A stretch of DNA of 64,000 nt from Astragalus membranaceus (Eukaryota > Streptophyta > Magnoliopsida > Fabales > Fabaceae): contig CM076854.1 in assembly GCA_039519185.1 (NCBI GenBank), forward strand, positions 157,290,166 to 157,354,165. The letters run 5' to 3'. Position numbers and translations under genes: made by a program. How positions within the stretch are numbered: position 1 is the first letter of the stretch; each line of letters begins with the position of its first letter. The notes under the pieces were generated by a model that was given only the letters and a program-made list of their open reading frames with translations, ran no database searches and was not told where the DNA came from. This document shows, piece by piece, positions 22,570-34,700 of this stretch.

Positions 22570-22869
22570 CTATTATATAGGGCTGCTAATTTACACCCAC
22601 TCAAAAAATAGAAGGTGTACATTAGCAATCTACACATTTTTACTTTGAAAAAAAAAACCACCACAAATAAATCTGTGGATATAGGTGTAATTTAAAAGTT
22701 CACTTATTTAAAAAATTGAAACCTTTGCATTTATTATTTACTTTTTCTACCGATGAATGCTACAATTAGCATTAACTACTAAAACGTATTCAGATTTTTT
22801 TTCTATACACCCCATTAAAGTACTTGGTGCAATAATTCAAAATTAACTAACAAAGTTTTTTAAACGAAA
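22570..22869. other. Intergenic DNA with a short palindromic element
   Basis: GCTGCTAATTTACACCC at about 22582 and GGTGTACATTAGCAATC at about 22614 are inverted repeats around a 15-base centre, possibly a MITE end. The rest is AT-rich without a gene. Confidence 0.4.
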
Positions 22870-23827
22870 TGTAACACCCTAATATTTCTAACAAGTAGAA
22901 ATACTAAAATGCACAACTTAGTATACATCAGAGATAATTCCTGTCTCAGATATTGAACATTACTAAAAACTTTGATTAAACCTGCCAAAGTGTCACTCAC
23001 ATTTTATAACTTCAAATGAAGTACATAATTAATTTAAGTTTCAATCTTAAACATCCTCACCTCGTCCCTAAGGTTCAATATCCAAGAATAGGAATCAAGC
23101 GGAAACGATTTACGACTTTAAACAATTACAAGTCATAAACTCGAGATACAAAAACTATGGAAATAAAATGAAGACAAAAGCTAAGTCTTCAGGCTCTCCA
23201 TAAGGCCTCATCTAACCATGCTTTCTCGCTTTGTTCTTTCCCTGCGTATCTGTAAAACATCAACATATAAAGGGTGAGATTACAAATCTCAGTGAGTCCT
23301 ATCGAGACCCTTTATTACACACTCGCGGTTCATTTATTTCTTGTTCATTTAATCGTAGTTCACAAGGATACTACGTGCATAAAGCTTCTCCTGACATGCC
23401 ATAGTACATCTTCGGCAAAAGCTCTGCCTTTACCGTCGAACCTCTCCACTAGTTTACACTAGCTTCAAACCTTCCGAGGCCTAGGTTCTGAGGCTCATGA
23501 CTTCCCCTCCCCTAGTATACTAATCAGCTGGGTCGTCACCCATCCTTTGATATAATTTATATATCCTGACCTTGAAAGAACATTTAGTTCCATGACCTTA
23601 AACAATTGATTGAACATTTAGTTCCATGATAGTAAACATAACCCATGTCTGCTCACGTGTACTACTTTTCGGTTTTTGAAACATTTATAGGTTTGAAGGT
23701 AATTTCCAAAACCATCTTGAACATGTCAAAAACAGTGTTTTATAAGTGAAAAATCATCACAAAGGGTTGGAAAAAAGATTAGAAAAGGTTTGGAATCGAA
23801 AGGAGTAATCCTGGAAACAGCGGAAAA

Positions 23828-23965
23828 CACGGATCCCGGTGTTTTAAAACACTGGTGCCCGTGTTTTAAAACATGGCAGTGTTTCTGCATTTTGAAAATT
23901 TTGCGCAGAAACAGACCAAAACACGACCAGCCGTGTAATAAAACATGGTCATGTTTTCTACAGAC
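23828..23965. repeat. Imperfect tandem/inverted repeats (GTGTTTTAAAACA) within LTR
   Basis: Three related units built around TGTTTTAAAACA and its variants. The block lies about 1 kb from the left end of the LTR, the position where the other two large minus-strand LTR types have GC-rich repeats. Confidence 0.6.
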
Positions 23966-25427
23966 AGCCAAAATCCTGCATTACGAAAACAGTGTTTTTA
24001 AATTCGTTTCTTCGCCCTTTTCGATTTCGCTTCAATCCCAAATACTGAATCCAGCCCAATACTTCATCATACCAATAATATTGCCAATCAAGAATACAAT
24101 AAAATCATCATTTAACTTCAATAAATGACTATGACATGAGTTTCCAAACAAGGCACGAACACAAAACTTTTACGAAAACAGTTTTTAACTCAATTTCGAG
24201 ATGAACACCATTCAACCAAATTCCAGAAACACACAATATTTAGTTCTGAAACGAAAACAAAATCCTAAGCGAGTTAGAACTCACCTTTCGTGATGATAAC
24301 CACACACAGCCGAGAATCCACGCAATACAAGCAACTACGTAATTACTCGAACGGTCCCCGAAACGCTTCCCGACTCCAACGCAGCTACCCGAATGCTCCA
24401 ATAGCTACCCAAAATGAATTTGAACCACAATGTGGCCTGTGTATGTGTAATACAACTGAGTGTCCAGCTTAAACCACCACATGTAAGTGTATAAGAAAAT
24501 TAGGAAGGTTGGGGTGTTTGGTTTTGGTCTTTACTGTTTCCAGCAACCATGAGCCGTTTTGAAAGCAACATAAATCAGTCAATTCTTAACTAAATTTAGC
24601 AAAACGAGTGTCTATTGTGAAGGTATTTTTGTCTAGTTTCTGAGGGTTTTGGTTTCAAACTGATACCCTAGGTATTTAGTGAGATATGGTTAGAACAATA
24701 CAGCTAGGTCCAAACTGCCACTGATTCACAATGCTAACTTGTCTGTTTAATTTATCCTTCAATACTCAATGGAATTAAATGGTTCTTGTGCGCAAACTGA
24801 AGGATTTCGTGTCTAGTTTCTAAAGAAACAAAAATGAACTTAAACGGAGGTCTGTACAGTGAGTTACGAAGGAAATACCAAAGGGTGTCGAAACTGTTTT
24901 GTAGCAGAATCTTCCTATGAGTTTGCATCTTCAATCCCTCCATCATGAACCACAACTTAAGCCCCAACTCTTTATTTTCGAAACCCAGCTACTGGAAATC
25001 CCTCCTAGGCTGTTCCAATCCGAAATGTAGGTGTTGAGATGTCCCAATCTAACTCTCAAAACAACATGCAAATGCACCAATTGACTAAGATTGAGCTAGA
25101 ATTCCTACTTCTCACCCAAACTCGAAACCACGACCCAGCTGAATCAAATCCTTTGAATGAGTTCTAATCCACTAATTCAGGCTTGAATGGAGACCCCAAA
25201 ATACTCGGTAACTCTGACTTTGGCCAAATGAGGAAAAACTTCAATGAAGACTCTCACTTTCTCCTCAAGCTCGATTTCAAGATGAAGTAAAGAATGGGTG
25301 TTAAACTTGAATCTGTATGTGTAATTGATATCATTGAGAAGAGAAAGGAAAATGGGAAATAATGGAGGTGAAAGGTGGCACATGCAATGGGTGGAAGTGG
25401 AACGCTCCTCTTCTTCTCCTTCTCACG

Positions 25428-25429
<2 letters not shown>

Positions 25430-25484
<55 letters not shown>
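25430..25484. repeat. (TC)n microsatellite
   Basis: About 27 uninterrupted TC units. Low-complexity open frames over it (25325-25584) are not genes. Confidence 0.97.
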
Positions 25485-25487
<3 letters not shown>

Positions 25488-26015
25488 CTTCTCTTTCTCT
25501 CTTGTAATCTGTTTCTTTTCTCCAATTCAGAACATGTGTGTGTGTTTTCTCATATTGAGTGGTGAGCTAGGATATGTTAAGTGAGCTGAGGGAAGATGGA
25601 TTGGGGAAAGGACCAATTTACCCTTAAGTGGCCATTATACTAAAGTCTCACTTTAGTTCATCTCTAATCAACCACTAACTCAATAATTTCTTTCTTAAAT
25701 TTTGGTTATTGTTTTATGGAAGTGAGGAGTGTGTTTGGTATCAAATTCCAGATGAAGGTTTAATGTAGCGTAAATGACCAAAATACCCTCTACTTAACTT
25801 TCCTCTATTTCCACGTAAACTCATTTCCAATCAAACAAATATACAACAATTCATATGATTAATTAAATAATACATATAAATCATCTAAGTGAGCACTTTA
25901 ACATTGCTTTCCTGACACAGACTTAGCCTTAGCCATGACTCGACTTATCATTTAATTGACGATAAGTCGCAAGTTAATTTCGTTATGTGAAATTAACCGA
26001 ACTAGGGATGTTACA

Positions 26016-26607
26016 ATCACCCCAACTTGAAAGATTTTGTCCTCAAAATCGTTAAAATCCTATTCGCATACTTAACACGAAAATCCGTCGACTAATCGAC
26101 TTTACATAACTTTCCTATTGTACCCACAATTTGTTTGGAAAACAATCTGACGACCTAGGGTCGAAGCATATGTTCACAATCAAATGAAGTGAAACTCAGA
26201 ATACGCATACTTAGGCGTAATACTATGTTGAACAATACTCCTTAGGAGGCTCATTCAAATCGATAGAAAATCCTTTTTGCTAGTTCTCAAAATAAGGACA
26301 TTTTGAAAACACTTTTCCTTAAAACAATAATTCACCCCAACTTGAAATATCCTTACTTAAAGTAGGACTTTTATTAAAACAGTACTACCACACTCGATTT
26401 TTGAAATTGTACGTCACAAGTAAAAATGGAATTTACAACTGTTTTGAAAATCTTTCGATTATGGAACCACACACAATGCACACAAAGCATGTAACCCCGC
26501 ATCATATCTTATGACCATTTTTGGGTTCATTCAATCAAGCTACACCACCTATATAATACCCGCATTGGGCCGTCTCCTGAATTCGTTATAATTTATATAT
26601 GTATATA
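26016..26607 (-). mobile_element. Internal remnant of older LTR element, left of Tekay insertion
   Basis: Non-coding. It contains two copies of a TTTCAAGTTGGGGTGA-type word on the minus strand (at about 26015-26030 and 26330-26350). It is cut by the Tekay-type element, whose target duplication ATATA is at 26603-26607. Confidence 0.5.
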
Positions 26608-28700
26608 TGTAACACCCCTTTTCTACCCCATAATTTACACGTCATTTATCATAGTAAATCTTTTTCGCAAATATTAATTTAACTAATAGAAAAGAAATAC
26701 CACATCGTCATTAACAAAAACTCGTCAATTTGCACACCTCAAGGTTTGTGCGACAAAAACACTCGTCATGAGAATTAAACTCCAAAAATTACATCACAGC
26801 GGGATAAAACAGTAACTCACTAATACCACTCAAACACGTCTCACATCATCAATGTAATCATTAAACAATTAATTAATTAAATAACAACTTCAACCACGCC
26901 CCCTAGGTGTCACAGTATCAGAGAGCGACTCGACAGACACCCCAATAGCTATAAAAGAAGGCAACAGGACCTTCACTCGCGGTTACCTGCAGCGTTGCCA
27001 CAATAGAGCAACATTCCAAGCAGGAGGGGTGAGAATTTCAACAAAACATAATTAAGCATATAGTAGAGTAATATGAGCAAACAGTCATACAACATCATCA
27101 TTATCATCAACCTCGTCGTCACCGAACGCCAACTCAAGTCATAATTTCTTACCACAAGTCATAAACATGTATGTGCATGAAAATGCAACCCACGCCTGGG
27201 TATATGAATGATGGTACCATACTCGTCATAATTAAGCCACTAGGGCACACCGTCACTGTTTTACGTCAATAAGAGGCCGAAGCCTATTCGTCATAATATG
27301 CACATGCTATGAGACACTATGGACACATGTGCAATCACCAAATCACTCACCTGGAGTACTCGTCATCGTCGTCATAAAACACTCATAGAGTGTACTCGTC
27401 ATAACCATCACAATGATATCACAACCTCATCATAAACATCACATTCAAAATTGGAGTAACAACACCTTTAAATTTTAAGTAACAACACCTCTCAATTTTA
27501 AGTAACAACACATTAAAAATTTGGGGGACAACATATTTAAAATTTGAGTAACAACATATTTAAATTTTGGAAAACATCTCATTTTCATGCTTAGGAAACA
27601 TCACATTTAAATTAAAAAAAAAACATCATCTCTTCAAAGTGGAAAACATCACATTTTAAATTGCCAGAACAGTAATAAAACAGAGGCTGCGCGCGGCGCG
27701 CGACTTACGCGCGAATGGCGCGCGGAATGGTAGAAATTTTCAGAGACTTCGCGCGTGGCGCGCGACTTACGCGCGACTGGCGCGCGGAATGGCAGAATGC
27801 CAGTGTGTCTTGCGCGTGGCCCGTGACTGGCGCGCGAATGAGGCGCAAGTTGGCAGAATGCTCTGTGACTAAGGTGCATCCTTTTCAAAGTGGAGCCAAC
27901 GGGACAACTTCAAAACGACACGTGCAAAAATAAAACCACTCGAGCCAAAATGTTTAAAATTGAATTTGGGCACGCGAACGCAAAAGATGGCACGGTAAAA
28001 TATGCCCAGAATTCGAAGTTTCACCCAAAACACCCCACATGTGCACACAATGGCCATTTCATCGAATAGTTTACATGCAGCAGAATTTTTTACACGAAAA
28101 TCAGCATGATCACATCATAGTTCCTTCTCAACCGTCATCAAACATCAAAAAACACGAAATTACACATAACCACATCAACAATTCATCAAAACAACATCAC
28201 AATTAATCCAATCCTTCATCAATCTTACACATATACATCTCAAATTCGCAACAACATCAAACCCCACAAAACCCACCACATACCCAATTATATTAAATTG
28301 AAATGCTCACCCTTACCTCTTAAACGTACGCTCCGTGGAAGATGATTGAAGTCACCACGAGTAACCACAGCAACACAACGAGCCAAAGCCTTGAGAATTG
28401 CGAAACCCTTCTTCTCCCTCCCTCTCTTCTCTTCGCGCGCCTCTCTCACTTCTCACCCTCTCTCAATTTCGATTTCTCTCAAGTGAAAATGAGAGTGAGG
28501 GTTTCACATACCCTTGGGGTTTAAGCTGTGGGCCTTTCACGCGTTGGGCTCACAGCTACACTCCCGCTATTACTCGATCCCACTCCTACACAAAACATGA
28601 TATTTTCCTCTTAATTTAATTAAATCACGCTTCAACTAAAATTAATAATTCAACTAATCAAATTAATTAAATTAATTAAATTATTTTTCGGGGTGTTACA
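26608..28700 (-). repeat. Tekay 3' LTR (left)
   Basis: 2,093 bp. It includes GCGCGC-rich tandem units of about 70 bp at 27686-27870. It is 12 bp longer than the other LTR: 11 bp inside that GC-rich block and 1 bp in an A run. Confidence 0.95.
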
Positions 28701-28708
28701 ACTCTCCC

Positions 28709-29157
28709 CTACTTAGAATTTTTCGTCCTCGAAAACATACGTGATTCAAACAACTCCGGATACGACTCTCGCATCTTATCCTCCAGCTCCCATGTCAGGC
28801 TTTCACCAGCTGCTCCAAACCAAACGACCTTCACCAGATTGATCTCCTTACCTCGTAAGGTCTTCACCTCACGATCCTCAATTCGTACAGGCATAGTCTC
28901 CACAGTGAGATTATCCCGCACCTCCACATCGTCTGGTTGGATCACATGAGACGGATCCGCAATATACTTCCGAAGCTACGACACGTGAAACACGTCGTGC
29001 AAGTTCGAAAGATTAGGTGGCAAGGCCACCCGATATGCAACACTTCCAACTCTTTCTGTAATCTGATACGACCCAATGAAACGAGGGGTCAACTTCTTCG
29101 ATTTCAGCGCACGCCCAACACCAGTCATAGGTGTGACCCTCAGGAACACGTGGTCAC
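28709..29157 (-). pseudogene. Tekay integrase C-terminus and chromodomain-like tail, separated fragment
   Basis: Last part of the pol polyprotein, read on the minus strand from 29157. It shows the integrase tail words DVFHVSQLRKY and SHVIQPDDVEVRDNLTVE, then EDREVKTLRGKEINLVKVVW and a WELEDKMRESYPELF ending, the chromodomain-type end of Tekay elements. Chromodomains guide integration to heterochromatin (family knowledge). It was cut from the rest of integrase by the solo LTR at 29158-30650. One in-frame stop lies near 28971-28980. Confidence 0.85.
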
Positions 29158-30650
29158 TGATAACTCATATTTATATGAGTTATTTATACTTATTCAAAGT
29201 TAAATCATGCAAGTTCTCTGGCAATAGTAGGTTGTTTCTATTAAGTTTCTGTTAGTTTATTGCTTTTTAGTTAGAAAGGGGCTAAATTACAAGTTCTGGG
29301 CATATTGGTGCCAATTGGCGCCTTTGTGAGCGTTTTGATGCTTCTTGTGTTTGTGCAGTAAACTGATCGTGGCAACGTCTCTCATCACGTCTGAAGAAGG
29401 GCAGCAGAGCAAGAAAATAATATCTCATTTTGGCGCGCATGTAATGATGGTCAAAGATCTGGAAATGAAGAAGATCTTCTCTCTCCTCAGCGCTGACGCG
29501 GCTGACGCACTGTAGCAGTGCGGTGTCACTTCAGGGCAGAGTCAACTCGCAAGCAAGCTTGGAAGGTGGGGAATGACATCAGCAAGCATGTGACCCCCTT
29601 TTGACCATGGCTATTCTCTCTCTACAAAAAGGCAAGGGTGCACCATGCGGATTACACACGACTCCATTCATCATCCACCTTCCTCCATTTTTCAGAGATA
29701 GTTTTTCTAAAAGAAGTTCTGGACACAGACTTCTTCATTTTAAATTTTCTCAAGCCCCAATTTCCATCTTCATTCGCAACCATTACTGTAAGGCTCAGAC
29801 GTTGTAACGTCTTTACAGCGTGCATGAAGGAAGGCTACTTAGGCGTATCTTTTGCGTTTAGTCTCCTTTTCTCTATGTACGGTATTTGGATTTTAACTCC
29901 TCTTCTTTCTGTAAGGATGCTCAGCATGAGCTAAACATTGGTAGTTGGGTTGTTGTTTTGCATGTAATGAACCTCTAGTTTAATGTTATGAAGTATTGAT
30001 GTTTACGCGTTTTAAATCTTTGCATGTTAATATTTCCAAACTTGTTTTGAACTGGCCACTTAAAATAAGTAGATTCATAGGTACAGACATGGTCTATGAA
30101 AAGAACTCAAAGATTTATATGAATGAAAAGGTGCACTAAAGACATTTAGGCATTTTTATCTAAGTCTAGACATAGAATAGATAATAGTTCATAGGACATT
30201 GCTGTGGGAACTTAAAATACAGGAGTAGGCCTACTTAGAACCTAGACATAGGAATTCTAGTACTTGAAGCTCTGGCGTTTTGTGACTGAAAAGCACAGCT
30301 CTTTTGCAACAGCGTTCAAACGTTATAACGTCTATACAACATAGCATTTGTACGTGTTAACGTGTAAACGTTATAACGTCTGACTAGAGGAGATTTACTT
30401 GCATGCAGCAATCCAACTCATACTCTTCCATATTCACAACCACTTCTTGTTTACTTGCTTGATTTATGTTACTAGTCTTAATACCAACTTTTAGTGCCGA
30501 TTTATTACCTGTTTCACTTGTGTTTTAAAGACTTGAACTCTGAAAGTTAATCAATCCTCGTGGGAACGATCTCTTACTTTTATCCACTTTATTACTTGTA
30601 CGACGTGTATACTTGCACTGATATTGCGACTAGAACACACACGCGCAACA
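29158..30650 (+). mobile_element. Solo LTR (Athila/Tat-like) inserted in Tekay integrase
   Basis: A 1,493-bp insert that breaks the codons between LEFEAG and DHVFLRV of the chromovirus integrase. It starts TGATAACTCATATTTATATG and ends ACGCGCAACA. A CCTCGTGGGAACGAT...ACTTGTACGAC block before the end is typical of LTRs preceding AGTTTTTGGCGCC-type primer sites; here AGTTTTTAAA follows. No 5-bp target duplication is visible, so a few bases were lost or altered at the junction. It holds ACGTTRTAACGTC-like palindromes near 29795, 30315 and 30368. Orientation is inferred from the end sequences. Confidence 0.7.
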
Positions 30651-33600
30651 AGTTTTTAAACCCGCTTCAAATTCTAAATCTTTCCTTCTCTTATCATGGT
30701 AGCTCTTCTGTCTACTCTGCGACGCCTTCATTTTCTCCCGGATCACCTTCACTTTCTCAGTAGTTTCTCTGACTAGCTCAGGTCCAAGTACTAAACTTTC
30801 TCCAGTCTCATACCAACACACCGGAGTCCTACACCTCCGACCATACAACGCCTCAAACGGCGCCATCCCTATACTGGAATGATAACTGTTGTTGTAGGTA
30901 AACTCGATCAATGGAAGATGAGTATCCCACGCACCTCCCTGCTCTAGAACACATGACCTCAACAAATCTTCCAACGATTGAATCGTCCTCTCTGTCTGCC
31001 CATCAGTTTGAGGATGATAAGCTGAACTCAAACTCAATTTCGAACCCAACTCCTTCTGCAAACTACTCCAAAAGTCCGAAGTGAACCTTGGGTCTCTATC
31101 CGACACAATGCACAAAGGAACGCCATGCAGCTTCACAATCACCTGAATATAGATTTCTGCCAATCTCGACACCGGATACCTAATGCCGATAGGAATGAAA
31201 TGAGCAGACTTCGTCAATCTATCCACAACCACCCAAATCGAATCATGCCCTCTCACCGTATTGGGTAACCCAGTCACGAAATCTATGGAAATACTATCCC
31301 ACTTCCACTCTGGAACATTCAACGGCTGCATCATCCCCGCAGGCTTCTGATGCTCGACCTTCGATTTCTGGCAGGTCAAACATGAATACACAAACTGCGC
31401 CACGTCGCGCTTCAACCCAGGCCACCAGAACATCTTTTTCAGATCTTGATACATCTTTGTCGCTCCAGGATGGATACTCAACTTACTTCTGTGGCCTTCC
31501 TCGAGAATTGCCTTTCTCATTTCCTCATCTTCGGGAACACAAATTCTTCCACGATATCTCAATACATTCTGCGCATCTATCTCGAAGTCCTTATTCTCAG
31601 ACTGATCAATCCCACCCATCAGATCAACCAATTTCACGTCTAACCTCTGCGCTTCCCCGATACTATCTATAAAATCGTTGCCAATTTTCAACATACCCAA
31701 CCTGATACTCTGAGGTGTGACTTCACAAACTAAACTCATGTCTCGGAATTGCTCAATTAACTCAAGCTCTTTAGCCATCAATGCCGACATATGCAAAGTC
31801 TTCCGACTCAAAGCATCTGCAACCACATTAGCTTTTCCCGGGTGATAACTCAATTCAAAATCATAATCTTTCAATAGTTCTAACCACCGGCGCTGCCTCA
31901 TATTCAACTCTTTCTGATCGAACAGATACTGAAGGCCCTTGTGATCACTGAACACCTCAAATCTCGATCCATACAAGTAATGTCTCCAGATTTTCAACGC
32001 GAATACCACAGCAGCAAGTTCTAAGTCATGAGTAGGGTAATTCTTTTCATGAGTCCTCAACTGTCTCGACGCATAAGCGACCACTTTCCCATTCTGCATA
32101 AGCACGCCACCCAAACCCATCTTGGAAGCATCACAATAAACCACAAACGGCTCAACCGGATTAGGCAGGGTCAATACTGGAGACATAGTCAACCTCTTCT
32201 TCAACTCATTGAAACTCTCTTCACATCGGTCATCCCAAACAAAAGCCCTGCCCTTGCAAGTCAATTGGGTCAACGGCAGAGCCAACTTCGAAAACCCCTC
32301 AATGAATCTTCTATAATAACCAGCTAATCCCAGAAAACTCCTTATCTCAGTAACTGACTTCGGGGACTCCCACTGCAACACTGCATCAACTTTAGAAGGA
32401 TCCACCGCAATCCCCTCACTAGAAATCACATGACCGAGAAAACTGACTTCCTTCAACCAAAACTCACACTTGGACAACTTCGCATATAACTTTCGGTCCC
32501 TCAGAATTTCCAACACCAACCTCAGATGTTCCGTATGCTCCTCTTCCGACTTAGAATAAATCAGAATATCATCAATGAAAACCACTACAAACTTGTCCAG
32601 ATACTCCCGAAAGATTTGGTTCATGTACCCCATGAATACCCACGGCGCATTTGTCACACCGAAAGGCATTACGGAATACTCATAATGCCCATATCTTGTC
32701 CTAAACGCCGTCTTCTGGATGTCTTCATCTTTCACCTTGATCTGATGATAACCAGACCTTAAATCAATCTTGCTGAATACTTTAGCACCCACTAACTGAT
32801 CCATCAAGTCATCAATCCTCGGTAACGGATACTTGTTCTTGATTGTAACTTTATTCAACCGACGATAGTCTACACACAACCTCATACTACCATCTTTCTT
32901 TTTTCACTAGCAACACTGGAGCTCCCCACGGCGACACACTCGGTCTTACAAACTTCTTTTCTAACAAATCCTCAAGTTGCTTCTTCAATTCTGCCAATTC
33001 AAACGCAGACATTCTATATGGTGCCATAGACACAGGCTTAGTGCCAGGGACCAGATCAATGGTAAACTCCACCTCCCTCTCTGGTGGTATATCCGGAATC
33101 TCGTCAGGAAACACCTCGGAAAACTCACACACCACCTGCAACTCATCAATCTTCGCTTGGCTCTCAGCAGACAACGACGCTAACAGAGAAAACAGCTGAA
33201 CCTCTTCTCTCATCACCCTGTGCAGCTGACCCGCAGATAACAAACCAGACCTCTCTTCAGGCGAAGCGAAACTCACAGACCTTTCGCGACAGTTGATATG
33301 AACATGATTATCAACTAACCAGTCCATACCCAGAATGACATCCATTCCACTCAGCGGCAAACAGATCAAATCAACTAAAAATTCTCTACCATATATAGAT
33401 ACAGGACATTTGGCACAAACAACGGAGGTAGTTACCGAACCCTTAGCTGGAGTATCGATAATCATCTCTCTCAACATATCAGATAAGACAAGACTTAGTT
33501 TCTCAACACATGCGGCAGCAATAAAACTATGGGTAGCACCAGTATCAACAATAGCAATAAGAGGAAAATTATTGATATAACACGTACCTCGAATCTCATT

Positions 33601-34587
33601 CACCACATCAGATCCAGCCAGAGCGAACACTTTCCCAAAAGACTTCTCCTTCTTGGGTTTTGAGCACTGTGTACTGATGTGACCACCCTCCCCACAATTG
33701 AAGCATACCACCTCCTTCTTATCACAGCTGGAAGATATGTGCCCCTCTTTCCCACACCGATAACATCTCTTCTTATCCCCGCTTGGGCAATCTGGACTCT
33801 TATGACCTGCTCTTCCACACGTGTAACAAGTAATACTGGCCGCAGCATCTCCCTAACTTCGCTTAGACCCACCAACAAACTTCCCTTTGCCCTTACCAGC
33901 AGGCACCTCATATGGTTTACCACGACTCGAGAAGTTCTTTTGCTTTTCTTTCATAACTCTGGAGAAGGCATTACTGTCCTCCTCAAAAATCCGGCAGTTA
34001 TCAACCAACAGAGAGAACACTTGAATTTGTTGATACCCTATGGCTTTCTTAATATCGGCACGCAACCCGTTTTCAAACTTGATGCATTTGGAGAACTCAG
34101 CACCCTCTCCATCATAGTGCGGATAAAACTTGGACAGCTCAGTAAATTTTGCAGCATATTCAGTTACAGACATGTTACCTTGTTCAAGCTTCAGAAACTC
34201 AACCTCTTTCTTTCCGCGAACATCTTCCAGATAGTATTTCCTCCTGAACTCTCTCTGGAACACAGCCCAAGTAATCTCCTCATTGGCGACCATCAACCTC
34301 TGCCTAGCCGTCATCCACCAGTCATCAGCCTCTCTCTTCAACATGTGCGTACCATAACGAACCTTCTGAGCGTCGGTACAATCCATAACGCGGAAGATCC
34401 GCTCCATCTCTCTCAGCCACTCAAGGGCACCATCAGGGTTATACCCGCCTTCAAAAGTAGGAGGGTTCTCTCGCTGGAACGTAGCCAAACTGCGCGTCCC
34501 AGCATCACCAGCACCTGGCATGTTGCCCACAACCCCAGCTATAGCCTGCAAAGCAGCAGCAAGTGCAGCATCGTTCCGTCCTGCCAT
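30651..34587 (-). pseudogene. Tekay gag-pro-RT-RH-IN polyprotein, disabled
   Basis: One reading frame starts at the ATG 34585-34587 (MAGRNDAALAAAL). Gag runs to an in-frame TAG at 33853-33855 just before three CCHC zinc knuckles (CYTCGRAGHKSPDC, CYRCGKEGHISSSC, CFNCGEGGHISTQC). The same frame then continues through protease (DTGATHSFIA) to 32887. A one-base shift in an A6 run (complement of 32899-32904) separates it from RT: YRRLNK, SVMPFGVTNAP, catalytic FIDDIL near 32565-32580. RNase H (YCDASKMGLGG) and integrase follow, with an HHCC zinc finger and DDE residues at IDFVTGLP, VSDRDPRF and the TDGQTERT region. The frame ends where the solo LTR entered at 30650. Apart from these breaks it is well preserved. 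Confidence 0.93.
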
Positions 34588-34684
34588 TCTAGCACTGTAA
34601 CAGAAAACAGAATTCAGAAACGAGTAACAAAACTCAAATGCTACTCAACTTGACGACTCGACCACCGGCCGGACAGACCGAACT

Positions 34685-34696
34685 GCTCTGATACCA
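34685..34696 (-). other. Tekay primer-binding site (initiator tRNA-Met)
   Basis: On the minus strand it reads TGGTATCAGAGC, complementary to the 3' end of plant initiator tRNA-Met, 4 bases from the 5' LTR end at 34701. Confidence 0.9.
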
Positions 34697-34700
34697 CTAA

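Larger units (their letters stand above)
22870..26015 (-). mobile_element. LTR of an older Ty3/gypsy-type or LARD element, 3.1 kb
   Basis: Starts TGTAACACCCTAATATTT and ends GGGATGTTACA. On its right it is followed by the complement of an element 3' end (GAGGACAAAATCTTTCAAG then TTGGGGTGA), as seen before gypsy 3' LTRs. It therefore appears to be the 3' LTR of a minus-strand element. It is related to the solo LTR at 8696. A (TC)n tract lies at 25430-25484 and tandem GTTTTAAAACA-type repeats at 23828-23965. I did not find a matching second LTR or target duplication, so the element is incomplete or rearranged. Confidence 0.65.

Noticed and set aside
25325..25584. Ser-Leu or Arg-Glu repeat proteins
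   Set aside because: Direct translation of the (TC)n microsatellite.
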